Below, piece after piece: positions 56,642-64,000 of a stretch of DNA of 64,000 bases. The position numbers were made by a program, and so were the translations under genes. Source of the DNA: JAEZBP01 sp963832725. Its GTDB lineage: Bacteria > Myxococcota_A > Polyangia > Polyangiales > Sandaracinaceae. Below the pieces are notes generated by a model that saw only the letters and a program-made list of their open reading frames with translations, ran no database searches and was not told the origin of the DNA. Positions within the stretch are counted from its first letter, which is position 1. Every line of letters starts with the position of its first letter. Where the stretch lies: the NCBI GenBank assembly GCA_963832725.1, contig CAWHVG010000006.1:372001-436000 (forward strand), written 5' to 3'.

Positions 56642-57670
56642 ATGACTGGTCCGCCGCATCGAATCGAGCGCCTTCTCGGCTCCACGCACTTCGGAACACT
56701 TCGACGGACGGCGGTGCTCCTGATGGTCATTTGTCTCGTGTGCGCATCCTGCGCCAAGTCGCACGAGCCGGGCTACGTGAGGGCCTGCCCTCCGCTCGTG
56801 GTCGATTCCGATCTCGGTCCCGTCAGCTACGGCCGGATCGCCGGGCGCTCGACGGAGCTCGTGCCGACCAGCTGCGTGTCCGTCTACGTGCACGGAGAGC
56901 GCGTGGCGACGTCGCACGTCACGTACGACCATACGTTCGCGATCCGTTTCGCGGCTCTGGGCGACCTTCGAGACGAGTCGGTCGAGCTGAGAATCGAACG
57001 GCTTGCCGACGATGACCACGAGCATTCTTACCCCGTGGTGCTTCGTACACCGCTGCAGGCCCGGATTGGATACCCGCCCGACACGACGCCGCTCATGCTC
57101 ATGGAGGACATCACCTTCACCGGATGGCTGACTTCCGAGGCAGGCCACACGTTCATTCCGGAAGCGTGGCTCGTGAACTGGTCGTCCGGCGACGTGACCG
57201 TGATCGACCCGCCGCCGGAGAGCGGCGCTACGTTCGTCGCGCACGTCGGGGGCCGCGGGGGTGACTGCGTGAGCCCCGTATCGGGCTACGCCGGCGGACC
57301 CGCCGGTGGATGCTGGTGGCCGCGGGGCGGAGGCGGCTGCGTCTCGCTCTGCTCGGAGCAGCAGATCCGGATGGGCGCGTGCGTCGGGGGAGGCACCTGC
57401 GCCCAGCCGCGCGGGTGCGCGATCCTGGACGTGGACGAGCATCGCAGCGGCGCACCGCCTCCCGAACTGGACAACGCCATCCCGGTGGGTCGGCGCGACG
57501 CAGGGCCGGACGCTGGATCGGACGACGCTGGATCGGACGACGCTGGATCGGACGACGCTGGATCGGACGACGCTGGATCGGACGACGCTGGATCGGACGA
57601 CGCTGGATCGGACGACGCTGGACCGGAGGATGGCGGTTCGCCCGACGCCGGAGACGGGGGGCTGCGATGA
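56642..57670 (+). CDS. Lipoprotein with Asp-Ala-Gly-Ser repeat tail
   Basis: A 342-residue exported protein. The signal peptide ends CASC (lipobox near residue 37). A beta-rich middle region has no recognised fold, and a Gly/Cys-rich segment (CWWPRGGGGCVSLC) precedes a C-terminal tail of seven DAGSD repeats. The repeat tail is at the C-terminus here, unlike the other lipoproteins of the window, where such linkers follow the lipobox. The next lipoprotein gene overlaps the stop as ATGA. Confidence 0.65.
   Translation: MTGPPHRIERLLGSTHFGTLRRTAVLLMVICLVCASCAKSHEPGYVRACPPLVVDSDLGPVSYGRIAGRSTELVPTSCVSVYVHGERVATSHVTYDHTFAIRFAALGDLRDESVELRIERLADDDHEHSYPVVLRTPLQARIGYPPDTTPLMLMEDITFTGWLTSEAGHTFIPEAWLVNWSSGDVTVIDPPPESGATFVAHVGGRGGDCVSPVSGYAGGPAGGCWWPRGGGGCVSLCSEQQIRMGACVGGGTCAQPRGCAILDVDEHRSGAPPPELDNAIPVGRRDAGPDAGSDDAGSDDAGSDDAGSDDAGSDDAGSDDAGSDDAGPEDGGSPDAGDGGLR
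57509..57626 (+). repeat. 15-bp tandem coding repeats
   Basis: A near-perfect 15-bp unit, GACGCTGGATCGGAC, repeats about seven times and encodes Asp-Ala-Gly-Ser-Asp in the tail of the lipoprotein. The very low divergence suggests recent expansion. Confidence 0.85.
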
Positions 57671-58017
57671 GGCTCGCGGCCGCGCTCTTCTGTGCCTTCG
57701 TGTGCGCGTCGTGCGCTGTCGAGTCCGCCTGCGACCTCGACTACCAATCGTGTGAGAGCACCTCCGATTGCGCTTCGGGAGCCACGTGCGAGGAGGTGGA
57801 TTGGCAGTACGGCACGGGTCAGGCATGTGCGCGGCCATGTAACACCGAGTTGGATTGTCCGGCCGGCCGCGGGTCCCTCGCGCGATGTCTCGACATCCGC
57901 CGGGATGGCCAGTTCAGGTGCTACGTCGACTGTGCGGCGCCCGACGACTGTCCGCCGAGCTGGGTCTGTCAGCCGATCCGAACCCCCTACGGCCTCGGTT
58001 CGGTATGCCTACCGTGA
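57667..58017 (+). CDS. Small Cys-rich lipoprotein
   Basis: A 116-residue exported protein with lipobox CASC near residue 16 and about 14 further Cys residues in a CES-TSDCASGATCEE and CNTELDCPAGRG pattern, as in the Cys-rich modules of myxobacterial surface proteins. The ATG at 57667 shares bases with the preceding stop (ATGA), so it is coupled to the DAGSD lipoprotein. Disulphide-rich and extracytoplasmic; function unknown. Confidence 0.65.
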   Translation: MRLAAALFCAFVCASCAVESACDLDYQSCESTSDCASGATCEEVDWQYGTGQACARPCNTELDCPAGRGSLARCLDIRRDGQFRCYVDCAAPDDCPPSWVCQPIRTPYGLGSVCLP

Positions 58018-58250
58018 ACGCACGTGCCCATTGCTCGGCCGGCCGGCGTGGTGGACGGCGCGTTCTCGGAGCACCGTTTCCCCTGTCTGGGATGCTCCAT
58101 CCGCCGCCCTGTGGCTACGCTGAGCCGTGGGCTACCCCGGACCAAGGTCGCGATCCTGAGCGCCACGATTGCCTGCGGGCCGGCCTTCCTCCTGTCGATC
58201 GCGTCCGTGGTCGTCTTCGGGCCCGAGCGGCTCAACCGAACGCGAGTCGG

Positions 58251-59595
58251 AGCTGCGCTCTCGCGCGTCTCTATCCGCTGATCCTGGCAACGACGCTCGT
58301 CGCGGGTTGCTACCGGTCCCACGAGCGCCCCGGCATCACTCTCGGGGACGCGTCCGTGGACGCGGCGCCGGACGCATCCGTCCCGCCCGATCCCGTGCCG
58401 CTCTCCGTCTGCCCCGTCCCGCCGGGCGGCGACGGACGGCAGCTCATGGTCCTGCACGATCACGATGGGACCCGCTCGCTGACACGACGCGATCGGGACG
58501 GCACCGACCACCTCGTGGCCACCCTCCCCTCCGCACCGGATCCTACGGGGCTGCGCGGCGGGTTCGTCGTCGTCGCGCCCGGCGGCGCCAAGGTGTACGT
58601 CGCGTCGGGCGACGATGCTCGGTTCCTCGTCGACGTGGCCAGCGGCTCGGTCGAAGCGCTCACGCTTCCCGAGCCTGGGAGCACGAATCTGCCGCCCCGG
58701 ATCGATCCGTCCGCTCCCCACCTTTCGCCCCGACGGCCAGGCGCTCCTCTTCGAGTGCATTCAGGTGACGAGGACCGATGACGGTGGAACGCGGCTCGAG
58801 GCGGCGGGCGTCTGGGAGCTGGACCTCCTCACGATGACCTGGCGCACCGTCGCCGACTGCGCCATCGCGCACTATCCGCGCGTGACGCCCTGCGACATGA
58901 AGGTCGATTGGAGCGAGTGTCCGGGCCCGACCGGCTTCGCAGGCCAAATCCGCAGCGAGCTTCGCCGTCTGGACGGCACGACCCGGCCCCTTCCAGCCAT
59001 CTCGTGGGTGCTCTCTCCCTCGAGCTACGTCGAGGTCCGCGACGCGGGCTGGCCGCTCGACGAGATGTTCGTCGTGGATGCGGCGGGCCACGAGCACTTC
59101 CTCTCACGGCAGATCGACCTCGACATGGAGCTGACGTGGGGGGCGAGCGTCCTCGCGACGGGCTCCGCGGAGGTGTTCGCGCCGGACCTCGGCTGGGCGG
59201 TCACCGACTCCGTTGGGCGTCTCTCGCGGCTTCCGGGGGACGGCTGCACGGGCGATGACCCGACCGTGTGGGCGTCGACCAGCCCCTCGGGCGACCTCCT
59301 CGTCTGGAGCTGCGGTAACTCGGCCAGCCCCTCGGTGGAGTGGTACGCCGTGGACCTTCGGGGCGACCACCGACGGCGACCGCTCGCTGGCCTCGCCGGC
59401 GCCAGGGGCATCGTCCGGTACTGGTCCGCGGACGGCCAGTACTTCCTCATCGAGCTCTCGCCGTCATCGGACGCCGACCCGCAGTTCATCGTCTCCACGA
59501 GGACGGGAGAGCGCGTGGTCGAGCTCCACCATGTGGATCCCGCGCTCGGCCGCATCGTCGACGCCGATCTCGCGCACCCCGCCCGCTGGTACTGA
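58251..59595 (+). CDS. Putative beta-propeller-like lipoprotein (one frameshift, start unclear)
   Basis: About 448 residues. LYPLILATTLVAGC gives a lipobox near 58300; no ATG, GTG or TTG lies in frame just upstream, so the start given is approximate. The body has repeating strand patterns with DGT/SPSGDLLVWSC and YWSADGQYFLIELSPS, reminiscent of WD40-like/TolB-type beta-propellers. A +1 phase change near 58715 joins NLPPRIDPS to PTFRPDGQALLFECIQ; the missing start could reflect another base error. It is the third lipoprotein gene in a row on this strand. Confidence 0.6.
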
Positions 59596-59803
59596 ATCCG
59601 TGAACCGTAGCGCGGGTGAAGTCTCTCGGCGGTCGAGGCGGGCCGTCCCGCGCATCTTCGACTTCACCCGCACGCGGGCGGTCTTTCAACGATCGCGCGG
59701 CCACTCCGAGGGGAGGGCTCCAGCACATGCCGAAGCATGCCAGCGCTGCGAGCATCGGGAGGAGGCGTCCCCATCCGCCCTCCACGAGTTGGCGGGCCCC
59801 GCC

Positions 59804-60824
59804 TCAGTCGTTCATCGCGCCCATGCTGATCCAGTCACGGATGGCCGTGATCTGATCGGAGGTCAGCATCAACCCGAGGGGCATGATCGTGCCGCAGACG
59901 GGCGAGCCCGACGCGTCGTGGCCCTCGACCTTCCAGACCAGGAGCGAGTTGTTCGGGTCGTTGGGCACGACGTAGTTCGGGGCCCCCGTGCAGGAGAGCG
60001 TGCTCGGGCCCGGCCCCTGACCCACGAGCGCCGCGTAGGCGCTGCTCGCGTCGGCGCCGAGGTTCAGACCGCCGGCGGAGCCGCCGATGTGACAGGCCGC
60101 CCCTGCGCAGGTGGCGGAGATCACCTGAGGGTAGATCGAGCTCCACTTGGGCTGCAGCGCGCTGGTCATGAGCGGCGGCACCACGTCACCGACGCCGAGG
60201 CACTGCCCGGACGCGCACTGGTGGGTCACCTGGCAGTCGGCGTCCGTGCTGCAGGCCATCGGCTGCGCGTCGGTGCGCTCGACAATCGGCGAGCCGCACG
60301 AGAGCCAGATGCGCAGGAGCTCGATGCCCGCCGGAATCGAAGATGCCGGGCAGCATGTTGCCGTCGGCGTCCGCCCACTGCGAACCCGGGGGCACGAAGC
60401 CGTTGGGCGGCATCTGCCCGCTCTCCACCGTCGAGTAGATGCCGTCCCGGTTGTTGTGCACCTTGTGCTGCTGCGCGAGCAGCCGTTGCGCACCGGTGAC
60501 GGCGTCGGCGCCCGTCCCGGTCACGAGGCGGACGTCGAAGTCGAGACCCGCCGGGGCGCCGTGGCGCGACGAGGGAGGCGCCGCCGGCTGGTGACAGGTG
60601 ATGCAGTTCTCGATGATCAGCGCCTGGCCGGGGTAGGCCGGCTGGCTGTCGCCCATGTGGTAGTAGGGCGTGCGCGCCACCATGTCCGCGGTCGCGTCGC
60701 ACCCGAAGGGGTCGACACGCTGGCAGACCGGCGGCGAAGCCATCGAGCATTGCGTGCCGCCGACGGGCGAGCTGCACCCGGCGAGGAGCGCGACCAGAAG
60801 CAAAGCGGTAGAAGTACGGGGCAT
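59804..60824 (-). CDS. Secreted cytochrome c-like lipoprotein (one frameshift)
   Basis: About 340 residues. The lipobox is LLAGC near residue 17. A first c-type heme motif C-I-T-C-H (IENCITCHQPAAPP) is followed by HNNRDGIYSTVESGQMPPNGF, typical of membrane-attached cytochrome-like domains in Myxococcota. A second CH site is CAGAACHIGG, followed by PNDPNNSLLVWKVEG and PLGLMLTSDQITAIRDWI, the end of a cytochrome c fold. A +1 change near 60334-60345 links LPGIF to AGIELLRIWLSCGSP. ATG at 60824 is used; GTG at 60830 is possible. A role in electron transfer is inferred. Confidence 0.75.
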
Positions 60825-60880
60825 CGTCACCCGCGAAGGGTGCTACCGGGGTTTCGGTTCGGTCAAGCCGTTCGCGCGCC

Positions 60881-62017
60881 TCACAGCGGCTTCGCGTAGA
60901 GACGGTACGTCTTGTAGATCTTGCCGCCCATGGCCTTGATCCCGAGGTTGATGGGCGCATCGTCCTCGCGCGTCCAGCCGAGCTCGCTCCAAGTGTAGCC
61001 TTTTGCCACACCCCGCTTGGCCACCTCGACGTACATCGCGGCGGAGAGCCCGCCATAGCGCTTCACGTTCTTGCGGATCCGCTCGCGGATGCCGAGCAGG
61101 ATCAGCCGGGTCGAGCTCGGGTGCTCGACCTTCAGCCGCCAGAGCAGCTTCGCCCAGCCGAAGGGGAAGAGGCTGCCGTTCAGGTCGGCGATGGCCTCGT
61201 TCATGTTCGGGATCATGATGCACATCCCGATTGGCTCTCCGTCGAGCGTGGCCACGAACGCGATGTCGGGATCGAGGACGAGCTTCATGTCCTCGGCCAT
61301 CTTCGCGACCTCGGCCTGCGTGATGGGGACGAACCCCCACTTGCCCGCCCAGGCTTCGTTGTAGATGTCGACGACGATGCCGAGCTCCTTCTCGAAATTC
61401 GACATGTCGATGGAGCGCAGCTCGATCTCGGGCAGGGCTTTGACCTCCTCCCACGCTTTGAGCGCCCGCTTGGTCAGCGGAGTGTCCTTGTCGAAGCGCC
61501 AGCAGTAGATGTCTTTCTCTTTGTCGTAGCCGTTCGCCTCGACGAGGCGCCCTTGATAGCTGCGCGAGTGGCCCATCATGAGCTGAGGAGGATGCTCGAA
61601 GCCGTCGACGAGCACGCCGAGCTCCTCGTTGGCGCTCAGCGACATGGGCCCGACCACGCGGTCCACGCCCTGCTCCTTCAGCCACGCCTCGGCGGCCTCG
61701 AAGAGCGCCTTCGCGACCTCCTCGTCGTCGATGGTGTCGAAGTAGCCGAAGTGACCTGTCTTGTCGTGCCAGGTGCTCTGCCACTCCTCGTCCACGCTGG
61801 CCGAGATCCGCCCCACCGGCGCTCCGTCGCGGTACGCCACGAAGAGGGCCGCGCGAGCGTGCTCGAAGAGCGGGTTCTTCGCCGGATCGAGGCGTTGCTT
61901 CATGTCGAAGTCGAGCGGCGCCACCCAGGCGGGGTCGTCGGCGAACACGCGGCGGGCGGCCTCGAGAAAGGGCCCGACCTTCTTCCCGGGAGCCAGCGGA
62001 CGTACCTCGATGGTCAT
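60881..62017 (-). CDS. GNAT-like acetyltransferase family protein
   Basis: A 378-residue protein with a duplicated GNAT-like fold. The N-terminal half has LFVAYRDGAPVGRISASVDEEW and GVDRVVGPMSLSANEELG; the C-terminal half has GEPIGMCIMIPNMNEAI and ends AMGGKIYKTYRLYAKPL. Relatives are widespread in Deltaproteobacteria-like lineages, generally without an assigned substrate. The ATG at 62017 matches the family start; an ATG 13 codons upstream is less likely. There is no clear operon partner. Confidence 0.78.
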   Translation of the reverse strand: MTIEVRPLAPGKKVGPFLEAARRVFADDPAWVAPLDFDMKQRLDPAKNPLFEHARAALFVAYRDGAPVGRISASVDEEWQSTWHDKTGHFGYFDTIDDEEVAKALFEAAEAWLKEQGVDRVVGPMSLSANEELGVLVDGFEHPPQLMMGHSRSYQGRLVEANGYDKEKDIYCWRFDKDTPLTKRALKAWEEVKALPEIELRSIDMSNFEKELGIVVDIYNEAWAGKWGFVPITQAEVAKMAEDMKLVLDPDIAFVATLDGEPIGMCIMIPNMNEAIADLNGSLFPFGWAKLLWRLKVEHPSSTRLILLGIRERIRKNVKRYGGLSAAMYVEVAKRGVAKGYTWSELGWTREDDAPINLGIKAMGGKIYKTYRLYAKPL

Positions 62018-62212
62018 GGCCGCGGAGGGTAGCAGTAGGCCGGATCGCTGTCCCATGGGGGCCCGACGCCACGGGGAACGTGCTCACCGCGCCGTACAAC
62101 GCTGCCCTGCTCGGTGAGACGGGACGCGGCGCGAGCGGGTCGCGAACCCTCTCCGCGGGCGGGGAACGCTGCGGCACGCCCCGTGCTGCTCCCATTTGGA
62201 CATGGGGGTGAC

Positions 62213-63682
62213 GTGACCACCGTGGATTCTGGACAACTCATCGTGGCGTCGAACCGGCTGCCCGTCGTCGTGCGCCCGGGAGACGACGGCCGACTCGGCG
62301 CCGTGCCCGCCTCGGGCGGGTTGGTCTCGGCCATGACGCCAGTGCTCCGCCGGCGCGGCGGCGCATGGGTCGGGTGGCCCGGCGTCACGGGCCAGGCCGA
62401 GCGGGACGTGGCTGCGGCGTTGGCCGGCATCGACACCGGCTACGCCATCGCGCCGGTCACGCTCTCGCCCGAGGACCGAGACGCGTTCTACTACGGTTTC
62501 TCGAACGAGATCGTCTGGCCGCTCTTTCACGACCTGCAGACCAACTGCAACTTCGATCCGGCCTACTGGGACGCGTACCTGCGCGTGAACCATCGTTTCG
62601 CGTGCACCATCGCCGAACGCGTGCGGCATGGCGACGTGATCTGGATACACGACTACCATTTGATCCTGGTCGGCGCGGAGCTCCGCCGCCTCGGTGTCGA
62701 CAACCGGATCGGGTTCTTCCTCCACATCCCCTTTCCCGGCGTGGACATCTTCCGCAAGCTCCCCTGGCGCGAGCCCATCGCCGACGGCTTCCTCGCCTAC
62801 GATCTGGTCGGGCTGCAGACGGCGCGGGACCGCGCGAACTTCGTCCGCAGCATCGAGAGCGTCCGCTCGCTCGAGGTCGTCTCGCGCGGCCGTGCCGGGC
62901 ACGGGACGGTCTATCGGGCGGTCGGACAGCGGCACCGGACGACGGTCGGCGCGTTCCCGATCGGGATCGACTACGCCCGCGAGCAGCGCGACGCCGAGAG
63001 CCCCGAGGCACAAGCGGCGGTGGATCGCTTCGCCCGCGAGCTGGAAGGGCGCATCATCGTGCTCGGCGTCGACCGGCTCGACTACACGAAGGGGGTCCCT
63101 CAGCGCCTCCTGGCCTTCCAGGAAGCCCTCCGCCGCCACCCCGAGCTGCGCGGCAAGGTGACGCTGGTGCAGGTGGTGGTCCCGAGCCGAGAGGAGATCG
63201 CCTGCTACGCCGCGCTCCGCGAGGAGATCGAGCGGCTGGTCGGCCAGATCGACGGCGAGCTGAGCGAGCCGGGCTGGGTGCCGGTCCTCTACATCCACCA
63301 CCCGATCGAGCGCCGGGCGCTCCGCGGTTGGTATCGCGCCGCGCACGTGGCGCTGATCACGCCGCTCCAGGACGGGATGAACCTGGTGGCGAAGGAGTAC
63401 TGCGCCGCCCGCCGCGACGAGCAGGGCGTGTTGATCCTCAGCGAATTCGCCGGCTCGGCCGCCCAGCTCTCGGGCGCAGTGCTGGTCAACCCGAACGACC
63501 GGGTCGGAGTGGCCGACGCCATCGCCGACGCCTGCCGGATGCCGCCGGCCGAACAGCGGGCCCGGATGCAGCGGATGCGGGCGATCGTGCGCGACCGCGA
63601 CGTCTTCTGGTGGGCCGACACCTTTCTCGGTGAGCTCACCGGCGCCGGCGCGAGCCGGGCGGTGAGGCTGGCCGGCAGCTGA
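62213..63682 (+). CDS. otsA: Alpha,alpha-trehalose-phosphate synthase
   Basis: A 489-residue GT20 enzyme that makes trehalose 6-phosphate from UDP-glucose and glucose 6-phosphate. Conserved features are IVASNRLPV at the N-terminus, the glycine-rich GGLVSAM, DVIWIHDYHLILV, FFLHIPFPG, the phosphate/UDP-binding RLDYTKGVPQRL and the C-terminal ITPLQDGMNLVAKEY. Length is normal for OtsA. The GTG at 62213, behind GGGGGTG, matches the family N-terminus; the frame is open further upstream. No trehalose-phosphatase gene follows within the window. Confidence 0.95.
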   Translation: MTTVDSGQLIVASNRLPVVVRPGDDGRLGAVPASGGLVSAMTPVLRRRGGAWVGWPGVTGQAERDVAAALAGIDTGYAIAPVTLSPEDRDAFYYGFSNEIVWPLFHDLQTNCNFDPAYWDAYLRVNHRFACTIAERVRHGDVIWIHDYHLILVGAELRRLGVDNRIGFFLHIPFPGVDIFRKLPWREPIADGFLAYDLVGLQTARDRANFVRSIESVRSLEVVSRGRAGHGTVYRAVGQRHRTTVGAFPIGIDYAREQRDAESPEAQAAVDRFARELEGRIIVLGVDRLDYTKGVPQRLLAFQEALRRHPELRGKVTLVQVVVPSREEIACYAALREEIERLVGQIDGELSEPGWVPVLYIHHPIERRALRGWYRAAHVALITPLQDGMNLVAKEYCAARRDEQGVLILSEFAGSAAQLSGAVLVNPNDRVGVADAIADACRMPPAEQRARMQRMRAIVRDRDVFWWADTFLGELTGAGASRAVRLAGS

Positions 63683-63855
63683 CGTCCTGAAAATCGCAGC
63701 GCGGGAGTGGGGCGACCCGCACCGGCCTCCGATCCCGTTCGGGCCGCGGACGCGCGCTTCGCGAGCGGCGAGACTCGAAACGAGCTCGACGCGGGTTGCT
63801 CGGCCGACCGGCTCGGCGTTGCCAGCGGGACCGACGTGCGGCAACGTCCGCAGCG

Positions 63856-64000
63856 ATGCAGTCCCAACCCGGCGTATCGGAGCTCGCGCGGCTGGTCGAG
63901 GAAGCGGCCGGACTCGAGCCCGTGGCGGAGGAAGTGCGCCGGCTGGCCGGTGACCTCCCCCCGGAGCGGGCGCGCGAAGCCCTCCAGCAAGCGTTCGCGA
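63856..64000 (+). CDS. Start of an unidentified gene, cut by the window end
   Basis: An ATG at 63856 opens a frame that runs to the end of the window (48 codons; VSELARLVEEAAGLEPVAEE, then helical and charged). No domain can be assigned and the ribosome site is weak. 63683-63855 holds no gene. Confidence 0.4.
   Translation, partial: MQSQPGVSELARLVEEAAGLEPVAEEVRRLAGDLPPERAREALQQAFA

Overview
The window looks like part of a Myxococcota chromosome, probably Polyangia and Sandaracinaceae-like. This is inferred from very high GC with strong third-position GC, many secreted lipoproteins with Asp-Ala-Gly linkers, Cys-rich repeats of the CDDGN-T-GDGCS type, a Tad secretion/pilus locus, a very large Ser/Thr kinase-ATPase-TPR protein, FHA proteins, and paired DUF1592/DUF1552 proteins. 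No rRNA, tRNA or CRISPR array was seen.

Layout. 1-6250: a Tad locus on the + strand (CpaF ATPase, TadB, TadC, FHA membrane protein, TadD-like TPR lipoprotein, second CpaF-type ATPase), with GC-rich REP-like repeats between genes. 6251-10123: an accessory, partly AT-richer island with an IS91-like relic, a candidate immunity membrane protein, a broken RHS gene and a broken LuxR gene that abut each other. 10363-13576: a GAF-GAF histidine kinase and a multi-span membrane protein. 13832-15514: a CarH-like B12 photoreceptor regulator divergent from ribA, with TGTACA elements phased at 11 bp between them. 15547-18362: NAD kinase homologue, SPFH protein and NrtR-like regulator, with two identical-architecture 21-bp palindromes upstream. 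18609-30699: surface lipoproteins and a signalling block (FHA protein, lipoprotein, kinase/AAA/TPR protein). 30818-35171: penicillin-acylase lipoprotein and a convergent lipoprotein. 35540-38468: RbfA-like protein, UbiB-type kinase and a divergent TetR regulator with two palindromes. 38496-42269: GH63-type glucosidase and glucose dehydrogenase. 42641-49607: BrkB/YihY protein, methyltransferase, serine-acetyltransferase-like protein, three-gene proton-translocating transhydrogenase operon, dolichol-kinase-like protein. 49720-51758: SDR, a ~760-bp array of 21-bp repeats, HIT protein. 51890-55763: DUF1552 and DUF1592 pair. 55764-60824: IS91-like relic and four secreted lipoproteins, the last cytochrome-like. 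60881-64000: GNAT-like protein, trehalose-6-phosphate synthase, and the start of an unknown gene.

The genes point to a predatory or soil-type bacterium with elaborate envelope and phospho-signalling. Two themes recur: NAD(P) economy (NAD kinase, NrtR-like regulator, PntAB, glucose dehydrogenase) and glucose/trehalose metabolism. At least a dozen genes read as intact family members apart from single-base frame shifts, nearly all equivalent to +1. This is most simply explained by residual indel errors in the assembly, so most entries marked as frameshifted are probably functional genes in the organism.
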